From Nocardia crassostreae (lineage in GTDB: Bacteria; Actinomycetota; Actinomycetes; Mycobacteriales; Mycobacteriaceae), in assembly GCF_001613405.1 (NCBI RefSeq), contig NZ_BDCH01000010.1, positions 1 to 64,000 on the forward strand: a DNA stretch of 64,000 nt, in the 5' to 3' direction. The notes under the pieces are model-generated. The model did no database searches. It was given only the letters and a program-made list of their open reading frames with translations, and was not told the origin of the DNA. Each line of letters starts with the position of its first letter. The stretch's first letter is position 1. The translations under genes were made by a program, and so were the position numbers. Below, one piece after another: positions 52,661 to 61,879 of this stretch.

Positions 52661-53200
52661 ATGAGCCCCAGGGATTCTCAGCGGGCGCGGGTCTACGACG
52701 CCGAACAGCTGGTGCGGCGCATGTTCGACCGGGCCGACGAGTTCGGTGCGCGCACCGTCGAGTTGCACGGGTCGAATCTGACGCTGCCGATCGAGCGCCG
52801 GTTCGGTTCGGTGGAGTCGGTGCAGACCTATGTCGATCGGGTGCTGGCGCTGAATTGGATACGCGCGCAATGGGATCGGGCCGTCGAGCCGGTCACGGTC
52901 CGCGCCCGCGCCGGGACCTATGCCGCGCACTACGAGGTCGAGGGCGCGGTGCTGGCCGTGCCGCTGCGCCGGAACAATCGCGCGGACAGCGTCGTGCACC
53001 GCCGAAATGCGTGGGCCCTGCGCGAATTGGTGGTGCTGCACGAACTCGCGCACCACCTCGAACCCGCCCGCTCCGAGAATGCCCCGCACGGCCCCGAATT
53101 CTGCGCCCGCTACCTGGATCTGGTGGACGGCATCATCGGCCCCGAAGCGGCGCTGCTGTTGCGCACCACCATGTACTCCTGCGGCGTGCGCATCGCCTGA
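52661..53200 (+). CDS. TIGR04338-type putative metallohydrolase
   Basis: 179 aa. Metal-binding HExxH: VVLHELAHHLEP near residue 130, with a downstream His/Glu in HGPEFCARYLDLV. Typical of the small zincin-like family found beside DUF2786 proteins. No signal peptide, so cytosolic. Substrate unknown. Confidence 0.88.
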   Translation: MSPRDSQRARVYDAEQLVRRMFDRADEFGARTVELHGSNLTLPIERRFGSVESVQTYVDRVLALNWIRAQWDRAVEPVTVRARAGTYAAHYEVEGAVLAVPLRRNNRADSVVHRRNAWALRELVVLHELAHHLEPARSENAPHGPEFCARYLDLVDGIIGPEAALLLRTTMYSCGVRIA

Positions 53201-53230
53201 CGCGGATTGCGTGAATTCGATTCCGATGTC

Positions 53231-53287
53231 ATGATCGAAAACATGATCTCCTTCAACGGAAAGGCGGCCACCGCCTCGAAGCGGTGA
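53231..53287 (+). CDS. 18-codon leader ORF overlapping the DUF6745 start (candidate)
   Basis: ATG at 53231 reads MIENMISFNGKAATASKR and stops with TGA at 53285-53287, overlapping the GTG start of the following gene (GTGA). No ribosome site; possible leader or coupling peptide. ATGATC occurs twice at 12-nt spacing in it. Confidence 0.3.
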   Translation: MIENMISFNGKAATASKR

Positions 53288-54531
53288 CCCCCGTGTCATC
53301 CCCGCAGCGGCGCAAGGCCCGCGGGATTCCTCTGGCCGATCGAGTCGAAACCGCATGTCGATTTCGGGATGAATGGCTGCGCATCGGACTATCCACAGAA
53401 CCGGCCGATCGGGACGCCGCCAAAAGCGCGGTCATCGAGTTGTACCGGTTACTCGGCGAATCGCCACCAGCATTCGAATGGGTTCCCTCACCTGCGGCTG
53501 CCGTCGACGTGCTGCGGTCGGACCCGGATGGACCGCCGGATGGGCTGGGGCTGCCGGACAGTGACAAACCGGTGCGGCAATGGCCACTGCTGCAGCGGCT
53601 CGCCGCCCTGAAATCTGGTATGCGACATCGCATTACCGCGCGCATCGAGCGGGAGCGCGAGTGGGCGCCGCACGGTGCGGGCGTGTCACTGGGCGAGCTG
53701 GCCACCATGACACCGCGCGAGATGGTCACCGCCGGTGCATCCGTCCGGCGGGTGCTGGAGACCGTATTGCAGCGTCCATTGCGGGAGTCCCTGTTCGACG
53801 GCGTGTATCGGCCGCAGCGGATCGAATTCCTCGGCGACGAAGGGCGCAATGGCGGCCCGCTGGGGTACGAGCGGTACGACACCTGGGCGACCGCATTCTT
53901 CGATATCGTCCAGGCTGCCGGAATTTTCGGTTACCGGCGTGACGACGCGCATCAATTGGAACAATGGGCCGCTCTCGGCCGGACCGCCGGTTGGTGGTGG
54001 CCGGGACCACGCCGGTGCGTCATGGTCGAGCGTCCCGCCGCCGTGCATACCGAGCCGCAGGCCGGTGCGATGTTCGGTGAGACCCGGTTGCATCACGAGC
54101 ATCGGCGGGCAATCGAATACTCCGACGGGGCGGGCATATTCGTGCTGCACGGAACTCCGGTGCCCGAATGGGTGATCACGGAACCGACCGTCGAAAGAAT
54201 TCGGGATACGCCCAATATCGAAGTCCGGCGCGCCGCCATCGAACGCATCGGCTGGGATTCCTATATCGAACAGACCGGACTCACCCTGCTGTCACAGGCT
54301 CCCGACCCCGGCAATCCGGGTGCCGAACTGCGACTCTACGAATCTCCCGACCGGGGCTGGCGAGGCGCGACTCGACTCCTGCTGGTGGTCAACGGCTCCC
54401 GCGAGCGCGACGGCGCCCGCCGCCGCTACGGCCTCAATGTCCCCCATAGCGCCGACGACGCCCTCGCGGCCGCGGGCTGGACCTACGGACTCACCGGCCC
54501 GCAGTACGCGCAATTGCAGCGCCGCACCTGA
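53284..54531 (+). CDS. DUF6745-like protein
   Basis: 415 aa, cytosolic. A central WWWPGPRRCVMVERPA, then AIEYSDGAGIFVLHGTPVPEW and a C-terminal SRERDGARRRYGLNV; these match my memory of the DUF6745 family (WWWP-x-C-x-x-x-x-RP followed by a YxDG motif and WHG). About 110 N-terminal residues are Arg/Leu-rich helices. The GTG start lacks a strong ribosome site; alternative GTG at 53293. The next gene starts 33 nt on. Confidence 0.78.
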   Translation: MTPVSSPQRRKARGIPLADRVETACRFRDEWLRIGLSTEPADRDAAKSAVIELYRLLGESPPAFEWVPSPAAAVDVLRSDPDGPPDGLGLPDSDKPVRQWPLLQRLAALKSGMRHRITARIEREREWAPHGAGVSLGELATMTPREMVTAGASVRRVLETVLQRPLRESLFDGVYRPQRIEFLGDEGRNGGPLGYERYDTWATAFFDIVQAAGIFGYRRDDAHQLEQWAALGRTAGWWWPGPRRCVMVERPAAVHTEPQAGAMFGETRLHHEHRRAIEYSDGAGIFVLHGTPVPEWVITEPTVERIRDTPNIEVRRAAIERIGWDSYIEQTGLTLLSQAPDPGNPGAELRLYESPDRGWRGATRLLLVVNGSRERDGARRRYGLNVPHSADDALAAAGWTYGLTGPQYAQLQRRT

Positions 54532-54564
54532 ACCCGAAACATCGACCTACCCAAGGTGATTACC

Positions 54565-55014
54565 GTGACTTCAACATTCATGTCCCCGACCGTCGCCGAT
54601 CTCACCGCCCGAACCGGTGTGGACGTCCTCGACCATGTCGACCGCGAGGCCGGTATACCGGTCATCGCGGGCATGCAGGCCCAGGGTGACCTGATCGTCA
54701 TACCTCTCGAGCAAGTTCCCCAGGTAAGCCCCCACAATGGGCGCTGGACCGAGGTGCCCCCAGCCGGAATCGAGATCATCCGCGGCGGTAGCGGTGCGAA
54801 TCCGCATGTCCTGGTCGCCGATCCAGGCAGCTGCCGCTGGACAACGAGAGTCCGCGATCCACAGGGCCTGTCCCTAGACTGCCTCGACACCACCGCCATC
54901 GCCTACCTCCTCCACCCCGAACACGGCGGCAGCGGCATAGCCCCCGGCCGCTACCTCATCCGCCGCCAACGCGAACATACCGCCCCCAACCGCACCACCC
55001 TCGTCGTGGACTGA
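54565..55014 (+). CDS. hypothetical partner of the DUF6745-like protein
   Basis: 149 aa (GTG with AAGG 8 nt upstream; 54556 GTG is an alternative). Beta-rich: VIAGMQAQGDLIVIPLEQ, IEIIRGGSGANPHVLVADPG, GRYLIRRQRE. No signal peptide or membrane helix. Its position immediately after the DUF6745-like gene is the only functional clue. Ends before menC on the other strand. Confidence 0.75.
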   Translation: MTSTFMSPTVADLTARTGVDVLDHVDREAGIPVIAGMQAQGDLIVIPLEQVPQVSPHNGRWTEVPPAGIEIIRGGSGANPHVLVADPGSCRWTTRVRDPQGLSLDCLDTTAIAYLLHPEHGGSGIAPGRYLIRRQREHTAPNRTTLVVD

Positions 55015-55077
55015 GCGAGCAGGTACTGGTGCAGGCAAACGCCGAGAAGTGGCCTGCACCAGTACATTCCACGCGCG

Positions 55078-56064
55078 TTATCGGGGGAGGAGGGCGCGGA
55101 CTCGGGTGAGGCGGTTGTGCCACCAGGTGATGCGGTCCGGGTTTGGGTGGCGGTAGCGGTCGAGCAGTTCCGGGGCGGGCATCGGCGAATGTCGGGGGAC
55201 TTCGAGGTAGCCGTTCGTCGGACGTAGCGGGTCGGTCACCAGATCGCCGGTGAACAGGGACAAAGTGTCCAGGCCGCAGGCAAAGTCGAGTTCCGGCAGC
55301 GTCCCGGCCAGGGCGATCTGGGCCGCGAGGCCGACGCTCGATTCGAGGGCGGAGGAGACGATGCAGGGGAGACCGGCGGCTTCGGCGACTTGAAGTGCAC
55401 GGCGGACGCCACCGAGGGGAGTGCATTTCAGGACCGCGACGTCGGCCGCGCCCGCTACCGCGACGCGGAGCGGATCCTCTGCGCGGCGGATGGATTCGTC
55501 GGCGGCGATGCGGACGTCCACGCGGCGGCGGACGGCGGCCAGTTCCTCGATCGTTCGGCAGGGTTGCTCGAAGTATTCCAAACCGCCTGCGGCCCTGTCG
55601 ATCTGCTTGATTCGTTCGACGGCGGTGTCCACATCCCAGACCGCATTGGCGTCGACCCGGACCGCGCCGTCGGGGCCGAGGGCCTCGCGCACGGCCGCCA
55701 CCCGGTCGAGGTCCTCGGACAGCGAATCGGGGTGGTCGGCGACCTTCACCTTGGCGGTGCGGCAGCCCGAGGCGGTGACGATCTCTCGGGCGCGTTCGGG
55801 GCCGACGGCGGGGACGATGCAGTTGACGGGTACTCGATCCCGCACCGGTTCCGGCCAGCCGACGGTTGCCTGCTCGACGGCGGTCGCCAGCCAGGCGGCG
55901 GCCTCGCGGTCGTCGTATTCGGGAAAGGCGCAGAACTCGCCCCAGCCGTTCGGGCCGGGTATGAGCATGCCCTCGCGAACCATGATCCCGCGGAACCGGG
56001 TTCGCAGCGGAATGGCGTAGACGATCGCGGCGTCGAAGTCGGGTGCGAGAGCGCTCTCGGTCAT
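55078..56064 (-). CDS. menC: o-succinylbenzoate synthase
   Basis: 328 aa enolase-superfamily enzyme of menaquinone synthesis (dehydrates SHCHC to o-succinylbenzoate). Metal ligands: AVRVDANAVWD, YFEQPC and AADESI; catalytic Lys pair in TAKVKVADHPD and VAVLKCTPLGG. Start ATG lies 8 nt after a TAGGCT box. Isolated from other men genes here. Confidence 0.9.
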   Translation of the reverse strand: MTESALAPDFDAAIVYAIPLRTRFRGIMVREGMLIPGPNGWGEFCAFPEYDDREAAAWLATAVEQATVGWPEPVRDRVPVNCIVPAVGPERAREIVTASGCRTAKVKVADHPDSLSEDLDRVAAVREALGPDGAVRVDANAVWDVDTAVERIKQIDRAAGGLEYFEQPCRTIEELAAVRRRVDVRIAADESIRRAEDPLRVAVAGAADVAVLKCTPLGGVRRALQVAEAAGLPCIVSSALESSVGLAAQIALAGTLPELDFACGLDTLSLFTGDLVTDPLRPTNGYLEVPRHSPMPAPELLDRYRHPNPDRITWWHNRLTRVRALLPR

Positions 56065-56072
56065 TGCGGGCG

Positions 56073-56078
56073 AGCCTA
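56073..56078 (-). promoter_or_regulatory. -10 box TAGGCT of menC, predicted leaderless
   Basis: TAGGCT then 8 nt then ATG; identical box and spacing to the DUF2786 promoter. Confidence 0.5.
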
Positions 56079-56194
56079 CTCGGAGCGGAAAACCATCGGA
56101 CTTCGACCAGGTGGGGGCCAACAGAGTGGCGTCGCGCGCGTGGCGAGGACAGAATGCGAGAGACCGTCAATCGACCCGGGGGGAGCCCGCGAAC

Positions 56195-57346
56195 ATGTAC
56201 CCGCCCAATGAACAGCGGCGTCCGGGCGCGGACAACCCGCGGTCGAATTCCGTTCCGGGGCCTGGCGACGCGCCGTATCCGCGCGGTCTCGGCGATCCGG
56301 GGCAGATCCGGATCTCGGGCGGCCCGGACCTGCCACCGCAGCATTCCAGTGATGCCGGGCAGGCTCGGCAGGCGGGTGGGCCGGGACAACCGCAGCATCC
56401 GGGCGGGCCGCGAAACCCGCAGGGGCCCGGTCGGCCCCAGGGTCCAGGTGGTGGGCCGCAAGGGGGCCCTGGCGGACCCCAGGGCCCGGGCGGCCCGCAC
56501 GGTCCCCAGGGGCTGGGAGGTCCATCGGGGCCACAGGGTCCGGGGGGTGCGCCGTACCCGCAGGGGCCTCGGGGTCCGGGGCATCCGCAGGATCCGTATC
56601 CGTCGAGTCCGTGATATCCCGGTGCGCCACAGCGGCCGCAAGGTCCGGGCGGGCCGCCGCAAGGTCCGGGTGGACCTGCGAGAGGTCCGGGCGGAGCGGG
56701 GCAGGGACCGGGTGGCGCGCCACCTCAGGGGCCGGGGGATCGTGGCCGCCCGCCGGGTCCCGTTGGCCCGCCGCCGCAGCCGGGTGCTGGCGCACCGCCG
56801 CAGCGTGGTCCGGGAGCTCCGCCCGCCGGTCCGAATACGAGTGATTCACTGCCGCAGCAGTATCCGGCCCCGGCTGCCGAGCCCTTCGATGCCGATGGCC
56901 CTACCCAGCGTGCGCCGATCGCTCTGAACAAAAGCGGCGCAGGAGATTCCGTCGTGGAATCCGCTGCGCCGACTGCTGTGTCCCGACCCCTGCAGTGCAA
57001 AGATGTGCTGCTGGCCGCGGTGCTGTTCCTGGTCGACGTCGCGGCGGTCGCCGGATTGTCCTATGCGCTCTTCGGCAAGGTCTTCGACCTGGTGCACAAC
57101 AAGTGCACCGTTGTCGCGCGGGATTTCTCGGTCGATTGCGTCGTTCAGAAGCCGCCGAGTTCGGCATTGCTGGGTCTGCTCATCGCGGGCGGGGGAATGT
57201 CTCTGGCCCTGATGAGCGCGCTCGTGGTCACGGCGGTTGCGGCTATGACCGGGCGGCGGGCCATGCTCTGGCCTGCTATCGCGCTTCCGGTCATTGTGGT
57301 GTGTGGCGTGGCTGGGTATTTCCTGGTGGGGAGTGCCGTCGGCTGA
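56195..57346 (+). pseudogene. Pro/Gly-rich membrane protein interrupted by an in-frame TGA
   Basis: ATG with GGGGAG upstream. 139 codons of Pro-Gly-Gln-rich sequence (repeats of GGPQGPGG type) end with TGA at 56612-56614, but the same frame continues without further stops for 243 codons: more Pro/Gly/Gln, then QCKDVLLAAVLFLVDVAAV and two more membrane helices, with the ending GYFLVGSAVG. Read through, it is a 383-residue protein with a disordered cytosolic N-terminus and three or so membrane segments. A GTG at 56954 could also initiate the membrane part alone (130 aa). Confidence 0.78.
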
Positions 57347-57673
57347 GGTGGGCGACCCACTGTAGACGCGGATGTACTCCCGGGGCCTACGTAGCAGGGC
57401 CGGGGGGAAGACCTTGGGTTCCAGCGGGGTTCGGGAGAGGGCAAGACAAGAACGGCAGTGCTGGGCGCGTCGCCTGCCGTACCCGGCTTTGGCTCCCCGG
57501 TTGGGAGCCGCACCTTACGTACCAGCCTGGCTGGATGGCTGTGGTTGCGTTCTAGAACCAAGACAAACGAGCAAAAGCTCGAGCAGCACCTGACATAACT
57601 CGCGGTGCATGTTGTGGGGCGGTTATTTGTCTGGAATGTCTTGCACCATTACATGCTTGGCGGGGGATGCTGG
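57347..57673. other. intergenic stretch without a recognised gene
   Basis: 327 bp. Contains a small hairpin (GGCTCCC / GGGAGCC at 57491-57509) and GAGC-AAAA-GCTC at about 57571. No T run or tRNA-like structure. Possibly the terminator of the preceding gene and the promoter of the next. Confidence 0.5.
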
Positions 57674-58009
57674 GGTATGGCTTGGTGGCGGGGGGTCTGG
57701 GGTTGGGTGGATCTTGTTGTTGCGGGGGTGATTTATCTCGGGGCTTGTGCTGCTGCGTGGGTTTTGGCTGCGTTCGTGCCTGAGTACCAAGGGCTGGTGC
57801 GGGAGGCGGGGGAGGAGCGGTATTTGCCGATTGCTTATGTGATTGCGTGGGTCGGGATTGTTGTGACGGTGATGGGTGTGCCTGTGTGGATGTTGCGGGC
57901 TGTTCGGCTGGGGCAGCGGGCTTGGACCACCGCGTTGGTGGCCTTCCCGCTGCTGGCCGGGTCGTGGGTTCTCGGTTTGTTGGCCGCGATTGTTGCGGTT
58001 TCGGTGTGA
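57674..58009 (+). CDS. small hypothetical membrane protein
   Basis: 111 aa from the ATG (MAWWRGVWGWVDL) with GGGGGA 9 nt upstream; ATG 57653 is another choice. Three hydrophobic segments: VDLVVAGVIYLGACAAAWVLA, YVIAWVGIVVTVMGVPVWML (in part) and a third near the C-terminus. No known family. G/T-rich coding strand unlike its C-rich neighbours. Confidence 0.65.
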   Translation, partial: GMAWWRGVWGWVDLVVAGVIYLGACAAAWVLAAFVPEYQGLVREAGEERYLPIAYVIAWVGIVVTVMGVPVWMLRAVRLGQRAWTTALVAFPLLAGSWVLGLLAAIVAVSV

Positions 58010-58013
58010 GGGG

Positions 58014-59183
58014 TTAGAGGCGTTCGTAGATGGTGGCGTTGGCCAGGCCGCCTGCTTCGCACATGGTTTGGAGGGCGTAGCGGGCGTTGTGTTCGTGCAT
58101 GGCGTGGACGAGGGTGGTGGCCAGGCGGGAGCCGGAGGCGCCGAGGGGGTGGCCGAGGGCGATGGCGCCGCCGTTGACGTTGACCTTGGACATGTCGGCG
58201 CCGGTTTCCTTGGCCCAGGCCAGGACTACCGAGGAGAAGGCTTCGTTCACCTCGAACAGGTCGATGTCGGAGAGGGTCAGGCCGCTGCGGCGCAGGACCT
58301 TTCGGGTGGCGGGGATGACGGCGGTGAGCATGAGCAGGGGGTCGTCACCGGCTACGGCGAAGCTGTGCAGGCGGGCCAGGGGGCGGAAGCCCAGTTGGGC
58401 GGCGCGCTCGCTGGTCATGATGAGGACTGCGGAGCTGCCGTCGTTGATCTGGCTGGCGTTGGCGGCGGTGATGTTCCAGCCGATTTGCGGGAAGCGGGCG
58501 GCCATGTCCTCGCTGTAGTAGGCGGGGCGGAGGTTGGCGAGGGTTTCGAGGGTGCTGCCGAGGCGGATGCCCTCATCGGTGGTGAGGCCCGCGAGGGGGA
58601 GCAGTTGCGATTCGAAGGAGCCGTTCTTGGTTGCGGCGGCGGCTTTTTCGTGGCTGGACAGGGCGAACTCGTCCAGTTGGGTGCGGGTCAGGCCCCATTT
58701 GGCGGCAATGAGTTCGGCGCTGATGCCCTGGGGGACGAGGCCCTCCGGATAGCGTTCGGCGAAGTCGACACCGGCTATGTCCTCGGCGCCGATGAGGTTG
58801 GCGCCCATGGGGACTCGGCTCATGGATTCCACGCCGCCGGCGACCACGATGTCGTAGGCCCCGGCGATGACGCCCTGGGCGGCGAAGTGGATGGCCTGCT
58901 GGCTGCTGCCGCATTGGCGGTCGACGGTGGTGGCGGGTACGGATTCGGGGTAACCGGCGGCCAGGGCGGCGCGGCGGGTGAGGTTGGAACCCTGTTCGCC
59001 TACGGCGGTCACTACGCCGCCGATCACGTCGTCGATGAGGGCCGGATCGATCTCGCTGCGCTTGACCAGTTCGCGGAGGCTGTGTGCGAACAGGTCGGAC
59101 GGGTGTACGCCGTGCAGGGCGCCATTGGCTTTGCCCTTGCCGATCGGAGTGCGAACCGCTTCGACGATGACTGCGTCTCTCAT
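58014..59183 (-). CDS. acetyl-CoA C-acyltransferase (thiolase)
   Basis: 389 aa thiolase. Active Cys in DRQCGSSQQA (residue about 91), His in GGAIALGHPLGASG and second Cys in MCEAGGLANATI. The last motif has CEAGG where CxGGG is normal. Typical FadA/AtoB size. Divergent from an HxlR regulator, which likely controls it. Beta-oxidation or acetoacetyl-CoA formation cannot be told apart. Confidence 0.92.
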   Translation of the reverse strand: MRDAVIVEAVRTPIGKGKANGALHGVHPSDLFAHSLRELVKRSEIDPALIDDVIGGVVTAVGEQGSNLTRRAALAAGYPESVPATTVDRQCGSSQQAIHFAAQGVIAGAYDIVVAGGVESMSRVPMGANLIGAEDIAGVDFAERYPEGLVPQGISAELIAAKWGLTRTQLDEFALSSHEKAAAATKNGSFESQLLPLAGLTTDEGIRLGSTLETLANLRPAYYSEDMAARFPQIGWNITAANASQINDGSSAVLIMTSERAAQLGFRPLARLHSFAVAGDDPLLMLTAVIPATRKVLRRSGLTLSDIDLFEVNEAFSSVVLAWAKETGADMSKVNVNGGAIALGHPLGASGSRLATTLVHAMHEHNARYALQTMCEAGGLANATIYERL

Positions 59184-59266
59184 TGGCTTGTCCTTCTCGG
59201 AGTGCCTGGCTTCGTTGCTCTAAAGCCAGAGTAGGAGCTGGCAATACCAGATGCAAGTCAGCTGGG

Positions 59267-59272
59267 TATGAT
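59267..59272 (+). promoter_or_regulatory. -10 box TATGAT, predicted leaderless promoter
   Basis: Near-consensus TATGAT followed by 7 nt and the ATG of the HxlR gene; the best -10 match in the window. Confidence 0.6.
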
Positions 59273-59279
59273 GTGCACC

Positions 59280-59771
59280 ATGCCGCTGGTACTCGAAGGA
59301 CCGCTCAAAGACCTGAGCGCGTGGAAGCCCGATTCGTGCTCCATCGCCAAGGCGCTGGACATTGTGGGGACCCGGTCGGCCATGCTCATCCTGCGGGAGG
59401 CGTACTACGGCACGAGCAGGTTCGACGGTTTCGCGAGCCGGGTCGGGATCACCGACGCCGCCGCGTCGAGTGCGTTGCGCAAGCTGACCGAGGCGGGGCT
59501 GCTGGAGAAGCGGCCCTATCAGGAGGAAGGCAAGCGCACCCGGCACGAATACGTGCTCACCCGAATGGGTTTGGATCTGCTGCCCGCCGTTGTCGCACTG
59601 TGGCAATGGGGCGACGAATATCTACAGGACGGCACGCCGCCGCTGGAGCGGCTCGAGGATTCGACCGGTGAGCCGGTGCGCGCCGAACTGCGCAGCTCCT
59701 CGGGACATGAAGTGCCCCTGGAGAATCTGCGTGTCCGCGTCAACGAGAACTGGCGCCGCCCCCGGAAGTGA
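59280..59771 (+). CDS. HxlR-family winged-helix regulator
   Basis: 163 aa. DSCSIAKALDIVGTRSAMLIL, REAYYGTSRFDGFASRVGI, SALRKLTEAGLLEKR and RHEYVLTRMGLDLLP form the winged helix, with a 60-residue tail rather than the usual short end. First ATG of the pair of in-frame ATGs is inside the -10 box, so 59280 is preferred. Probable regulator of the divergent thiolase. Confidence 0.87.
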   Translation: MPLVLEGPLKDLSAWKPDSCSIAKALDIVGTRSAMLILREAYYGTSRFDGFASRVGITDAAASSALRKLTEAGLLEKRPYQEEGKRTRHEYVLTRMGLDLLPAVVALWQWGDEYLQDGTPPLERLEDSTGEPVRAELRSSSGHEVPLENLRVRVNENWRRPRK

Positions 59772-59797
59772 GGGGCGACGCCGGTCGGTTCGGAACA

Positions 59798-60877
<1,080 letters not shown>

Positions 60878-61060
60878 GGTGGTGCAACCCTTCACCGGCA
60901 GGAACGTGCCGGACGATCCGAGTAGAGGGATGGATCCGGCGGCATGCCGATTCCGCGCTCGATGGTAGTTCGCGCTCGGCGAACTGGACGGGCGGACCGG
61001 AAACGAACGCAGTAGCCTCGAGTGGTCTCGCGATACCGAATCCCGGAAAAGAGGATGTCC

Positions 61061-61834
61061 ATGAGCCGACCGGTTCGTATCGGAGTTCAATTGCAGCCGC
61101 AGCACGCCCCGGACTACGGGCTGATTCGCGATGCGGTGCGCCGGGCCGAGGACGCCGGTGTCGACATCGTCTTCAACTGGGACCACTTCTATCCGCTGAC
61201 CGGTGATCCCGAGGGCGCGCACTTCGAGTGCTGGACCATGTTGGGCGCCATTGCCGAACAGACCGAGCGGGTCGAGCTGGGCGCGCTGGTCACCGGCGGC
61301 GGCTACCGCAATCCGGATCTGCTCGCCGATATGGCGCGCACGGTCGACCACATCAGCGGCGGCCGCCTGATTCTCGGCATCGGCGCGGGCTGGTTCCAGA
61401 AGGACTACGACCAGTACGGCTACGACTTCGGCACGCCCGGAACGCGATTGGCGCTGCTGAAGGATTACCTGGAGCGCATTACCGACCGCCTGGCCAAGCT
61501 GAATCCGCAGCCGGTGCGTGATATCCCCATCCTCATCGGCGGTGGCGGCGAGCGGAAGACGCTGCGCCTGGTCGCCCAGTACGCCGATATCTGGCACAGC
61601 TTCGCGGATCTGGAAGTGCTGCGGCGCAAGACCGGCATTCTGGCCGAGCATTGCGCCCAGGTCGTCACGGATGCGGGCTCCATCGAGAAGTCGGTGAGCT
61701 GGCCGGGTCCGGAGCGGGCCGCGGCGTACGTGGCACAGGGCGTGTCGCTGTTCACGATCGGTTCCAGCGGGCCCAAGTACGACCTGACCGGGGTCGAGGA
61801 AGCCATTCGCTGGCGCGACCAGAACTCTGACTGA
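61061..61834 (+). CDS. LLM-class F420-dependent oxidoreductase
   Basis: 257 aa luciferase-like fold. RIGVQLQPQHAPDYGLIRD, GVDIVFNWDHFYPLTGD, GALVTGGGYRNPDLLADMA and RLILGIGAGWFQKDY are typical of F420-dependent members; NWDH is often the F420/substrate loop. ATG at 61061 has GAGG 6 nt upstream. Substrate unknown. Confidence 0.88.
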   Translation: MSRPVRIGVQLQPQHAPDYGLIRDAVRRAEDAGVDIVFNWDHFYPLTGDPEGAHFECWTMLGAIAEQTERVELGALVTGGGYRNPDLLADMARTVDHISGGRLILGIGAGWFQKDYDQYGYDFGTPGTRLALLKDYLERITDRLAKLNPQPVRDIPILIGGGGERKTLRLVAQYADIWHSFADLEVLRRKTGILAEHCAQVVTDAGSIEKSVSWPGPERAAAYVAQGVSLFTIGSSGPKYDLTGVEEAIRWRDQNSD

Positions 61835-61865
61835 CCGCAACTCTGGACATGTCCACCACCCCCAC

Positions 61866-61871
61866 TAGGGT
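61866..61871 (+). promoter_or_regulatory. -10 box TAGGGT, predicted leaderless promoter
   Basis: TAGGGT then 8 nt then ATG of the amino-acid transporter gene. Confidence 0.55.
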
Positions 61872-61879
61872 GGCTTTTC

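Noticed and set aside
57491..57509. Riboswitch or small RNA in the gap before 57674
   Set aside because: Only a 7-bp stem; no conserved aptamer motif recognised.
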